Shown piece by piece: positions 32,701 through 42,876 of a stretch of 45,872 nt of DNA (the first letter of the stretch is position 1; each line of letters starts with the position of its first letter). This stretch comes from Dissophora ornata (Eukaryota; Mortierellomycota; Mortierellomycetes; Mortierellales; Mortierellaceae). Made by a program: the position numbers and the translations under genes. The stretch lies in assembly GCA_025201705.1 (NCBI GenBank), contig MU616751.1:1-45872 (forward strand). Direction: 5' to 3'. The notes under the pieces were generated by a model. That model saw nothing but the letters and a program-made list of their open reading frames with translations. It ran no database searches and was not told the DNA's origin.

Positions 32701-35035
32701 AACGAACTCTCAGAAAAATATCTAGAGAACTTCCTCCAGCATCTGCATGACACGTATCAAGAAGACTGTGAAGGCCTGGGTTTCGACTACCACGCCAAGA
32801 ACTTCCCAAAGGCGATGCTAACACTGGATCCCAAGAACCGGAACAATGGCAAGCAAAGGAAGACAAGACCAGCGCCCCTACGCTCTGTGCACGGCGAAAC
32901 TGTGGGCAGCTCCTACGGTCGCAGAGCGGGACGGTACCAACTCCACTCTGCCATGTCGGCGATCGCTAACGAGGACGACGATATTGACGTGGAGCCGGAA
33001 GTTAACCTGATGTCGGAAACGGACGGCAGCGGTGCCGAACAAGGACCTCTGTCGCCCTTGACCACCACAGCCCAGCTCCCACTAGTGGTATCGCAAGATA
33101 TTCCGCAGCCTGTAAAGCGCTCGGGGACGAAAGCCAAGCCCAAAATGGGGCTGATGCTTCAAGGTGAGGGGACACAAAGCTTGCGCACTGGATACCCAAC
33201 GGCCCCTTTCGCTGGTGCCAAAGTACCGCTCTGCATATTGGTTGATCCGCGAAATGGAGGCGAGCGCAAACTATCCGATATGATCATCAGCAGCTGGTCC
33301 GACGTCCCAAATCGGAGGAAGGAGATGATTGCTCAGGCCGAGTTTGAGAGGCTGAACCCAAGTCCAGAGTCCAGCACAGGAGACAACGCCACACCTGCGG
33401 CTACACCTACAACACCTACAGTGCAGACATCGATCTCTCAACCTCCTGAAAGTGGATTGAGTTCAACTGGCGCAGCCGCGTCCATTTCTACCTCGGAACT
33501 TGGTCATATTCTGGTCTGTTCGCCCAACTATGACATTTTCCGCTTGGTTTGCACTCTGCGATCAGCCCATCTGAAGCAATTGCACGATATCGTTATCATG
33601 TGCTCCAGACAGCCCAATGCTCAGGAATTCAAAGTGCTGAAGTGCTTCCCCCAGCTTTATTTCCTGATTGTAAGTAACTTGGCCATGTTTATGTATCAAC
33701 GCCCCGTTTTTTTTTTTTTTTTGGCTAAAGCATTTACTTATTCCCGCCTTTCTACAGGGTGATTGTCTTTCGCGGGATGACCTCGAACGGGGCGCAATTA
33801 CAAACTCGAGCAAATATCTATTCATGAGGCACCCCGAGAACGCTGGCGTGGATGGTTCCTTCTTCGATAGCGCTGCCGTCATCAACAGAATTCTTGTCCA
33901 ACAAATTTTTTCTGATGCTCAAATTTCCAGAGTGAGTCGGCTTGGGAGCGTTCGGGGCAAGAGTTCAGCAGTGCCACCATCTTCGTCGTTCAATAGTAAT
34001 TCCATTTACGATTCTACTAAGGAACCCACTCTGGAGCAGCCGACCACAAAGATCGTAACGCTACAGTCGCTGAATGAAGGCCCGCAATGTGTGTATGAGC
34101 TAGTAGAAGAGCGCTCTGTCGAGTTTTTGCAGATCCGCAAGACAGACGCCAGTGCCAGGCGGGACGGTCAAGCCAACACGGGAGCGAACGAGACCGTTAT
34201 GGAGGGTGCCGGCGGGCCACTGGAACCTTCATTCGGGCCCGAGTCCGACTCTGGCTACTACGGGTTCCCAACGCAGCCTGCCCGAAGAAAGATTGGGATG
34301 GATTCCGCGGCAGCTGATTTCTTCCATAACCCGATCTATGCTTCAGGAGGCGTGCTGGTTGGGGGTCTTTTGGACCACGTTTTGTATCAGCTCTACTCGA
34401 ACCCCAGTATTCTACAGCTAATCAAGCTATTGTGCGGCATCCGAACTAGAGCAGATGTGAAGCGAGACTTTCACCTGTTTAAGAAGTATGGTGGTGGATG
34501 CTATCTCGAATGCATCCCTGTGCCGGAAGGCTTTGGTGTTGAAACCATCCGATATCGCGAGAACAATGGCGAACAGCAGCAGCAGCAAAACGACCAGTCC
34601 TCGAGTGATTCAAACACTAGCGATACCGACAGTAGCAGTGGCGAGGACAATGACGGAAGGTCGTCAAAGAAGAAGAAGCGGAGCAAGAAGAATTATGTGG
34701 ACTCTCCCTTCTCTAGAGCGGCGTCGATGGGCAAACAAAAGATTTCAGAGCTGTTTAATAATCACCACCCACACAGCAGCGGCAGTAGCCGTAGCATCGA
34801 TTCCGACTACATGTACGATAATCGGCACAAGAACTTTTTGCACCTGTACGAGCATCTGGCATTGGACCGGGGTGTTATCCCGATTGGATTGCTGAGACTT
34901 CAGGGAGATGACCCCAAGACTGTGCATCTGGGGATTGGAGGCAGCTCGAGGTGCTATGCGATCACGAACCCGTTGCTAGACACGGTGGTCCTGGATACGG
35001 ATCAGGTGTTTGTCCTGACTCGAGAGGATGTCTGA
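29712..35035 (+). CDS. SLO/BK-like potassium channel with two RCK domains
   Basis: Membrane K+ channel of the SLO (KCNMA-like) group, probably gated by cytosolic ligands. Eleven exons: 29712-30088, 30192-30248, 30366-30576, 30677-31052, 31144-31291, 31369-31526, 31612-31724, 31812-31937, 32029-32454, 32542-33669, 33758-35035; phases close to 1,465 aa. An apparent TAG at the end of exon 1 is removed by the donor TA/GTAAGA. Residues 1-170 are disordered. S1 to S6 follow (e.g. NVVNVCVDFLFCFLYLI, FWHLLVVIATYNFVAVCC, TIIFGLYIVTLIYCAISAF). The selectivity filter TMSTIGYGDVTP has GYG at about 401-403. RCK1 (about 450-690) contains GHKFMIISGSL and DRNSPFPPQEED. RCK2 (from about 987) contains ILVCSPNYD and GDCLSRDDLERG. 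The S4 position (YFLQSFALISRVQQALN) has only one Arg, and no Asp-run calcium bowl is seen. A Ser/Asp then Lys-rich insertion lies at about 1310-1350. Confidence 0.9.
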
Positions 35036-35678
35036 ACGGGGCCAAAGGCCATGGCTGCCAAGGATATCTCTTCTAATAAACGTCAGCTCATATCGAGGAA
35101 TGCAGCGTAAACTTCCCGCATTCTGCCAGCCCGCACATCTGTACATGTAGTAAATGAAATGGTTGAGATGTACATCTTTTAATAGTGTTGTCGAGACCTT
35201 GACTTTGTAGACGAGGAAACGTCGTTTCAAATAGATCGAGCGCCTCTTGCAGTTTCATTTGGACTTGTGCCCTCTGATGATAATCAGTTTTCTTGTCCCT
35301 CATACATTCTCGTACCGAGACTGATACACTGTTGGACTGTATTGCTCTGCCAAAGTTCATCGCTGCTGAAAACACACTAGCGACACGAGCAAGAGTAGAA
35401 ACAGGACCCGCGCGTAATCCTTACCACACCATTTCATAAGTTCTTCGCCGCCCTCGGCACAAGACCCCAAGTTGTTTCTTTCTAAAACGACGTTGTCAAG
35501 ATTTTGAGATCGGTCGGATTTCTCCGGATTGGGTTGAACATTGTTTTGTATTCAATTCGGAAAGACTTTCGGCCATCTTATCACACATCTTGATAAAAGG
35601 TTCGGAGTCATGGCAGGCACTGAATGCAAGAATACCGCACATTGATTTTTTTTTTTTTGCGTCCAACTTGCCTTATTG
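35036..35678. other. Start of accessory region, no supported gene
   Basis: A minus-strand open frame at 35088-35375 (LQEALDLFETTFPRLQ) may be a remnant of the family decayed at 35,679-36,195, but the link is weak. Otherwise AT-rich, non-coding. Confidence 0.4.
35075..35080 (+). terminator. Poly(A) signal of K+ channel gene
   Basis: AATAAA 40 nt after the TGA stop. Confidence 0.6.
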
Positions 35679-36195
35679 CTATGGCATTTTCCTGGCAGAA
35701 GGTGTCAACAAACTATGATAGCATGGCGGCAATGTCGACATGTCCACCCTCTTCTCAGCAGCTTTCATGAGCTCAAGCAGCCGTGTAAAGTTCTTTTCGA
35801 GGCTCAACCACGCAAACACTTGATCGTCGAAGGAAATCAGTCCGACCAGGTTCTAAACGATCTCCAATTTTCCAGCCTCAATACCCACGCAGATCGTCCC
35901 GAGCTGCCGCATTTGGTAGATGGTGCACGTTGTCGACACAATCTGAAAAAAAAAAAAAAACAAGATGGAGATCCTCTTGTCCTTGGTATTCTGCTTGCAG
36001 ATGATCGAGCGCGCGCTTGGACCAAATAGCCAGACGGCAGAGATCTCCTTGGTCCTTATTGAAATCCTTCGCGCACGAAACCTCACCAGAGCTGATGTCG
36101 ACAGTCTCTTTGTGTTTCACAATAAGGTCCGGATGCTTGAGAGGGGCGTCGAGGTTCTTGCAGAGTCGCACAAATATAGATTCGGTCGTCGGTGT
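35679..36195 (-). pseudogene. Relic of Mucoromycota-type putative nuclease family
   Basis: Minus-strand remnant. Segment 1 (36195 to about 35962) reads KHPDLIVKHKETVDISSGEV, then SCAKDFNKDQGDLCRLAIWSKRALDHL. After a run of 17 T and CAG, segment 2 in another frame reads IVSTTCTIYQMRQLGTICVG and GLISFDDQVFAWL, with an in-frame TAG after KLEIV, ending at 35679. The PD...GEVSCAK and GDLCRLA arrangement recalls fungal PD-(D/E)XK-like proteins seen in large families in early-diverging fungi. Upstream it is closed by a TGA. The family link is from recall and the nuclease assignment is inference. Confidence 0.45.
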
Positions 36196-36452
36196 CGTGG
36201 CGGTACTTCATAGATCATAGTTTTAAAGAAACACAATGATAGAATGGTTGGACCCAAATACAGAGCCCAAATTTGCATCAACGACCGCGATATCTCGGCG
36301 TCAAACTACTGTGAAAGTCTTGACTGATCCGGCTTGTTCATGATACACGACAGCATGGGTGGAATGAAGCAGGACGTTTGGTCCGCCTCTGTCACTGGGC
36401 TGTTGCTGACCCCAACTGTTGTAGTTCGAGCATCCATGAAAGAACGGCTTCT

Positions 36453-38959
36453 TTAACGAGGACTTCTTGGATCCGTCCACAACCTCCTCCAACGCACCTC
36501 ACGCCTGGCCAGTGCCATCCATTCTCCTAAGCGCCTTATTGTACGCCTATCCCGGACCGTAAACATGTACAGATGAGTCAATTCATCCTGGAGAAAATAA
36601 AAATTGAAAAATGAAAAGATTGTGCAAACACTTATGTCCTTCCACTTCCTGACAGCCGCCAATCCCTCACCGATCAACTCGTCATCAGGCACCAACACAT
36701 GCCGCTTCATTGCCGTTAGGACTTCCTTGTATTTCTCGCCAAAAAAAATTGTTGCTGTTGGAATGTAGGCTCTTTTCCCAAGACCAGTACCCCGAACAAG
36801 GCCCTAAAATTGCATGTGAAAGTATGCACTCTCTCTGCAAGCAGTAGAGTAGCCTTATTGCTACGATCTGCTGAGATCAAGCCCACTGTTATATAGATTT
36901 GTTCGTAAAGATTTTTATTCTTTTTTTGGGCCAGGGAGATGTCCATCATGAGGATGAACTCGTCAGCAGCACCGCGTCGATGGTGGGCCTCCTGGAAAGC
37001 CCTCGCAAGCTGTATACTCTTGCGTGTCTGCAAGCCGACCTCCTCCGTAACCGCAGGGTGCTTGAATTCGGCGTTCGAGAGTTCAAGTCCTTTGTATGCC
37101 AGTAAGCAATCGACCTTCCTGCCTGCATCTGAGACATCGCCATATTCCGCTTGCTGGTGGAAACGCACAATCCTTGACGCCTTCAGCGCTTGCTCTCCAC
37201 TATAGAAGAAGCCATTACAGCTAGTTGATCTCTCGTTGCTTCTTTCGCTGCAAGCGGCGCCTTTCGATCTCATTCGTTACTTACGTGTGGATGGTGATCT
37301 TGGTTGCCAGGATGACAAAGATGCGAACCCACAGCTGGAGACAATCATTCTCACTGGAGTCGGCGGTACCGTACGGAGGCGCCATGACAAACTACACGCT
37401 ATTTTGTAAACAGTTGGATAGGTGAGAATCAGGATCGTGGGAGACATGATACATGTGGCGATACCAATATCTCTTGGCCGCCAAACACTTACAGAACCAT
37501 GAGAACTTGGATGGTTTTGTCCGCCACATCTGCTGCTGGTCGGCATTCATATTTGCCTGGACTAAGGTCGCGCGGTCAATGATTAGCTTTTTGTAGAGCT
37601 CCTTAATATCATGCTTGAGCAGCAGGTTGTGGTACTTTTTCAAATGCTGCGTGCACGCATGGGCTCCGAAGCCTTGGATCCGTGTCCGGTCCTTCGCGTC
37701 AGCGATAAGCTCTGCCTCGCTCTTCCACAAACTCGCACACACGCTCGGACATTGTGTTCAATACACAAGACATGGCCACTCTAATAGATGTTTGCAAGAA
37801 TAGGAGAAATGTTAAATAGATCGCTCACAAAGCCGGCAGCGTACGAGCGTAGAGCAAGAAGCTTACAAAGCGTCCTTCAAGAGCACAATGTCCTTTTTGT
37901 GCTCCCCCTGCGCTAAGTATCCTTCCAGCGAGTCGACGGCGTGGTCAAAAAGAAGACGGCGCCTGTGCCCTAGATCGTTGCCGGGCTCGGGAAACTCATC
38001 GGGCGTCTTGTTGTTCACCTAAATGCACAAAAGGTGATGTGGAAAGATGAGCTGCTATCCACTGCAAATGTGTCGACTGTCATATCGCTCTACTTCATCG
38101 CACCAGTACTTAGTGAACAAGGCATATCATGAGGTCGTGCCATGGCTGCTCTGTGTAGTGCTTGGCTTTCTTTTTCTTGGGCGTAGAAGTGGATACCCTC
38201 TTACCGGCCCTGGCGGTGGTACTGGGCGTTGTTGATGTTCCTGCTGTTGTTGCGGTCTTTGTTGTTGCATTTGTTGTGGTTATCCAGCTTGAGCTCGCCG
38301 CCTTCGCCGACAATGATCCGCTCAGTACAAACTGGTTCTTATTAACTTCAATCTCCTCGCCGGCCACGAGTTCGAATAGGTCCAGTACCTCAGCTCCTGC
38401 GCGACAAAGTGCGTGGGAGTTACAGCCATTAGCAACGTTGCATGATTATTTATATGTGATTATGAAGAGATGGCATGGTCTGCATCGCCTATTGGAAAAG
38501 CGGGAATCAAGTGCTCTTACCTGCGGGCGTCCGCGCGAGTTCATTGTCGACATCCGTGCCAGCAGAGAGGTCTTGGTCCAGATCACTCGCGGCATCCTTT
38601 TGAGATAGAAGATAGCTCATGGTGCCGTTCTTCTTCTTGCCAAGTTGCTTCCGAGCTTCAAGGTGTGCGAGTTCGACCTTATCCTGGCCGAATGTGCCAT
38701 CGTAGAACAATATGGTCGAGTACGCGAACGACACGATCGATGCAGGCAGTCGCTTCGCACGATGGATTTTGCCAAGATCGCCTAAAAACACATCTGCAGA
38801 GTGATCAGTCGAGACGAGATACTGGCACAAGTTCCACTTGCCAATCTCCGTCTGTTGGAAATAGTCGCCAACGGGAACGGCCATGTCTGGGAGCATCTTT
38901 TGTTCGCCTCTGTAGACGGGCGGCAGTGACGCAGAGCTGGAGGATTCGTGTGTTGCCAT
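36453..38959 (-). pseudogene. Putative PD-(D/E)XK nuclease family gene, decayed
   Basis: Minus-strand multi-exon gene starting MATHESSSSASLPPVYRGEQ (38959). Recognisable blocks: EIGKWNLCQYLVSTDHSADV, KRLPASIVSFAYSTILFYDG, then (exon from 38387) LDLFELVAGEEIEVNKNQFV, (from 38019) VNNKTPDEFPEPGNDLGHRR, (from 37779) SCVLNTMSER, TRIQGFGAHACTQHLKKYHN, MAPPYGTADSSENDCLQLWV and (from 37203) GRKVDCLLAYKGLELSNAEF followed by K. The D...EFK pair plus QLARAFQEAH fits a PD-(D/E)XK core with a QxxxY-like helix. Breaks: a frameshift after MSERVC near 37,730, an in-frame TAG before FVMAPP (37393-37395) and a weak donor GTTCAC near 38,121. The C-terminal part is uncertain. Function unknown; related families in fungi include effector-like and transposon-linked proteins. 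Confidence 0.55.
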
Positions 38960-38999
38960 TGCTGGTGATGGTGCCTCTGATGTTGGCGGTTCTGATATT

Positions 39000-40621
39000 G
39001 ACGGCTGTGATTCTTGAGCTGTGGGGTGTAGCGAAGATTTCCCTTGATAGATCCAATCGAGAGTGCGGATGTGGCATACACGTCATCGAGGAGAGCCTTG
39101 TACTTCCTATTGTCTGATCGTTTTTTTTTTCCTTTGCCTGCTGTCTGTGCGGCGCCTTTAGTAGGTGGTTCTTTAACATGACCATACCCACTAGTCCTTA
39201 TCCTTGTCGAGGCCTTCCGCTTATCTTTCTTCTGAGGATAGATCAGTTTCTTAGGCTTGAGATTCTTGCCAAGTTTCAATGATTCGGCGGATGTAATACA
39301 GGCGGGTGCGGTATAATCCTCGTCATATGGAGACTTGCACTTGGTGAATAATCTATGTTTTTGCCAGACAGTGGAAATATAGACACTCAACAGTTAGAGG
39401 CAACGCCGAAGTTTCCTCGATATAAATTGTAATATAAAATGAGCTTAGATCAAAGACACAAACCTTGGCGATCCTTGTTGCGCCTGCGGAGACTGTTGCA
39501 CTTGCGGGGACTGTTGGGCCAGCTGGTATGCAGCTGTCCGTGCACGGTGCCGCCGAAGCTTCCTAGTCTTAAGTTGCACCAGAATGCCGGAAATTTCTGT
39601 GTTTGGTAAAGCGAGTGGTGATGTTGAGCTTGGCATCGCAGCCGTCTCGGCTTTGCCAACAAAGACATCTATGGCAAGTTAGAAGTCTCCCAAGGCCGAG
39701 CTGCTACTGCCATAGGATCGGAGCCAGATGCATTTGATGTCCTGTAGGGTTGAATCTGGGCGCTCTTAACAAAATTAAAGTTTCCCTTAACCCCCATACC
39801 ATGGACATGAGTTTTGTAATCATTGTTGGTGATTATGCCAAGAAGCACAAATTGGTAGCAAGTGATATTGAGAACGCGGAGGATGTCGGCCTTCCGAAAT
39901 AGATTAAATGCCTTCCAGGCCCCATAAATAGGCATCGCGAGTTGGTGAACTGAATCGTAGATGAGAAGATCCGAGTCACCACTGATCACATAGTCAGTCG
40001 TGCGATATCTGCTGGCAATACAGACATCCGATTCGAAGGCGCAATTACAGAGGCTACTGCCAATCCACCCAAGATTCTGCAGATGGTTCACTATCATTTG
40101 TACAGCCTGGGGAGGGATGACTGTGTTGTTTTTCGCCCTTCGGTAGATGGAGGTGGGGCTGCCCTTTCCACCTGCGCAATATTTGCTAGTTTCCTTAGTC
40201 AGAGCGGCTAGATTATTGGTCGTCCTTGCACTACGAATGCTATGTTCCTTTTGCTTCTCTCGTGCAGACATGCCGTCAAAATGTAGTGTCGCATTAGATG
40301 GAAAAAGGCCATGTCGACTTAATTTGCCGTTGAGGGTTTCAGCAATATTAGAGTAAATTGAGGGTGTGGGGTGACAACGGCCGATGATTGTTGAGGTGTG
40401 GGTGGAGTGGTGGACGATTATGGGGTTATAGACGGCCGAGTTAATGTGGCATCGACATAGTCACAGTTTTCCATGACCACCAAGTTGAACGATTGATTGG
40501 CTGTTGATGCTGTAGATAGGGCCGATGTCGCTTGAGCATTTTGGTGCTTGGCCGTACTAGCTACCTGCTCCCTAAGGGCTGAAAAGTATCCAGCATGGAG
40601 GAAAGTGAAGTACGTCCCCAT
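39000..40621 (-). pseudogene. XPG/PIN-like (FEN-fold) nuclease family gene, frameshifted
   Basis: Minus strand, start MGTYFTFLHAGYFSALREQ (40621). The N-terminal frame runs to ENCDYVDATLT; a frameshift near 40,440 moves to NSAVYNPIIVHHSTHTS, and the frame then runs through NATLHFDGMSAREKQKEH to the nuclease core. The core has acidic residues in the XPG-I pattern: FESDVCIASRY (usually EAD), YVISGDSDLLIYDS and LLGIITNNDY with VHGMGVKGNFN. After that, continuity is lost again: DVFVGKAETAAM lies in another frame with a TAA just before it (about 39,682). A downstream exon (39360 to about 39,000) is Lys-rich and includes ATSALSIGSIKGNLRYT. If extended further, its frame would overlap the start of the next minus-strand gene. 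It resembles an expanded fungal PIN-like family. Intact catalytic residues but broken frames suggest recent decay or assembly error. Confidence 0.5.
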
Positions 40622-41033
40622 AACGTCAACATGAACTGTCTGGGCAGTGAGGTCATGGACTTCAGTTTGAGGCCCTCAACACAGGCAGTAAGCCCCTCAC
40701 ACCTATTGTACAGTAGTAATTGGAGGGCAGTAGAAATTGGAGGGCAGTTGAGATCTGAGCGGAGTGGAATGGAGTTAGAACAAAGATGTAGTTCTTCGCG
40801 CAGAACAATCAACTATCAGAGCATTCACTCGTCGGTTGGGGGCAGGGTGCATGATATTTTCAACAGATCAATGACAGGCAACAATCAGTGGCTAATCACC
40901 AAGCGCATTGCAAGTGGAAAGTCAAATCCACAAACGCAGAACACCCATGAGGCATTAGGCATATACACAACTATCAGAGCATTCACTAGTCTGTTGGGGG
41001 CAGGTTGCATAATAACCTCTTTTTTTTTATCGA
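40622..41033. other. Upstream region of XPG/PIN-like gene with local duplications
   Basis: Contains a 16-bp tandem pair (AATTGGAGGGCAGTAG, 40719-40750) and a direct repeat of about 44 bp (40809-40852 and 40968-41011). No gene is seen. Confidence 0.55.
40809..41011. repeat. Local direct repeat, about 44 bp, spaced about 160 bp
   Basis: CAACTATCAGAGCATTCACT followed by a similar GTTGGGGGCAGG(G/T)TGCAT block at 40809-40852 and again at 40968-41011, with few mismatches. Confidence 0.8.
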
Positions 41034-41460
41034 GCCATCAGACGCGTGACAAAGGAATCGATTGGAAAACGTGGAATTACTTGCCAAGCAGTTCAGTCCA
41101 TGTCGTGTTGTTCACTGTTCGTCGGTTCAAATTAGGGTCTAGACCGGACTTAACACATGAGCTACACCAGCTACTTGTAGGGATAGACCGATCTGCATCA
41201 CACCCTTAGTTCAGCCACAATCCAGCCTCCGGCCTTTGGATTCCCTGGAGCCAGGTACGGCAGTGATCTAATCGAATCATCTCTTATATCATATGACCCA
41301 TGTCTTGCTGCCCGGTGTCCGTTCTGGAATGTCATTGGGTCTAAGAAACACTGTGTCGGGGCCGCGGAACACCACGACAAATCAAATCAATTTCACCCAA
41401 GCGAAAAGCCGGAAAGAGGGAAAGAGTGCTGCCGATGAACAGGCATGCTGGTACTTGTGG
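41034..41460 (+). repeat. Dispersed direct repeat, copy 1 (about 430 bp)
   Basis: Shares long blocks with 44402-44838: GACGCGTG(G)ACAAAGGAA, GAAAACGTGGAATT, TCTAGACCGGACTTAACACA, GAGCCAGGTACGGCAGTGAT, CATATCATATGACCCATGTC, GATGAACAGGCATGCTG. No open frame is conserved between copies. It contains a GGTTCAAATTA near a GGTCTAGACC palindrome. It could be a non-autonomous element, or a duplicated upstream region of a gene family. Confidence 0.85.
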
Positions 41461-42049
41461 AGATCGAATACGAAGTAATAAAAAGAGAGCCAGCGCGGCG
41501 TTCCTGTAAGGTTAATATCCATATTTCTGTTTCAAGGTAATTCCTGAACATGCAATAACACAGACAACATACTTATCAACTCCTCAGTTTCGTCTCGATC
41601 AAGAATGTTATCGCTTTCAGGGCCATGTGTCGAGCTCAAAGCCTGTTCATGAAAAATGCTGGTGATTAGATGTTGAAAAAGCAAAAAGGTAAATGAAAAT
41701 GAAAACCAAGTGCCTCACCTCATTGAACGGTAGTCATCGTGGTATTATTCGCCCACAATTTCTCTAAGATGCACTATATAACATGTATCGTTGAGTTGAA
41801 ATGTACTAGATCCCTTAATGCAAGGGGACCTGGCATTACCTTTATCCACAATTGGGACCGCATCTTGAGCTATTCGAGGCCTTGTCTTCGGCCTCCGAGA
41901 CGCTGTATTCGATTCCTACAAGCAAGGATGTAACACACATGAATCTAGTCTTTTAATGAACATGAATATTCGCTAAATTACCAGTTCAGAGCGACGTTTC
42001 ATAAAACTGGCAGACCAAGCAGGATATCACAGACCTTTGGGGCTGTTAG
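41461..42049. other. Unassigned segment between repeat and Fanzor relic
   Basis: No clear gene. Two short minus-strand stretches bounded by splice-like sites, near 41,860-41,915 (RRPKTRPRIAQDAVPIVDKG) and 41,580-41,645 (SSTHGPESDNILDRDETEEL), may be exons of an unrecognised gene or relic. Confidence 0.3.
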
Positions 42050-42833
42050 TCGGACAAGATCAACATCATAGGCTTGGACCTTGGCCAGGTTTGCGTTGTT
42101 GGCGTGAGCGCGCTGTTTTCAGAGTCTCCTCTCCCTCTAGGTCGCTGCAAGGCTAAGAAAAAGCGCCAGCTTTCCAACAAGGATGTTGACGTTGATATGA
42201 AGGACTGTTGTAAGTGGACATCGATGTCTTGACGGAGGACAGTGGTTTTGTACGTCGAGATGGAGGATGTCTCTGTTGTTGATTCCAACGTCAGAAGGGA
42301 AGTGCCAAGCATTGAATCAGTCCACTCTCACCACTCTGTCTCTTTCGTCCAGTTCGCTCTCTGTCCCAATCCTGTCAAATTCTACAATTTGGCTGTCAAG
42401 CAAAAGGCTGTATATCAACCAACCTTCAAGCATTGCCGCTGGATGGAGGAACAAAAGGCACTTGTTCCCGTGGATGCAGCAAGACCGATAACCGACATTG
42501 AGAGCAGTATGCCACCGCTCCGTGGCGAAGGCGCCAGTTAGTTCAGCTATTATTAGGAACTAAAAACAACGCAACAGCCGCTCATCACATTCTACAACGG
42601 CAACAACAACCGGTTCAAGAAGCACAAGTGAGACGCGCAAAGGGCCAAGAACAGCGAGTTCATTGCTATCACGAATAGGATCCTGAAGTTAGTAAGAGGG
42701 TCGGTTGGCTGTCGTAGGAAGGAGGAGCAGAAGGTGGTTATGGCCGTTGGTCCTGGTCAGTTCTCAAGCAGTTCAAGACTTTCCTCGTTGCATGAGGCTT
42801 TTGTGGCGTTCTTTGTGCAGAGGGTGAGTATCC
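42050..42833 (+). pseudogene. Fanzor (eukaryotic TnpB-like) RNA-guided nuclease relic
   Basis: Plus-strand remnant of a transposon-linked RuvC nuclease. After acceptor CTGTTAG (to 42049) it reads KINIIGLDLGQVCVVGVSAL, a RuvC-I strand with Asp at 42077-42079, then CKAKKKRQLSNKD. A frame change follows; from 42242 the frame gives KFYNLAVKQKAVYQPTFKH, RWMEEQKALVP and ITDIESSMPPLRGEGAS, then TAG at 42539, a second TAG at about 42554, FYNGNNNRFKKHK, a TGA at about 42629 where Trp is expected, then AKNSEFIAITNRILKLVRGS and GPGQFSSSSRLSSLHEAF ending FFVQR. The C-terminal zinc ribbon and RuvC-III block expected of the family are missing. Assignment is by motif recall of fungal Fanzor/TnpB-like proteins. 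It is clearly inactive as it stands. Confidence 0.55.
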
Positions 42834-42876
42834 TTTGTAAATCATGTGTCGCTGCCATCTGGCCCTCTGTTTGCAG

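Noticed and set aside
38470..39117. 215-codon plus-strand frame in the accessory block
   Set aside because: Antisense to the MATHESSSS exon and the basic exon of the XPG/PIN-like gene, whose protein-like content is much stronger.
41120..41150. GGTTCAAATTA next to GGTCTAGACC as a tRNA or SINE B box
   Set aside because: Copy 2 does not keep the motif (GATCCAAATTA) and no A box or cloverleaf could be drawn; no tRNA gene was found anywhere in the window.
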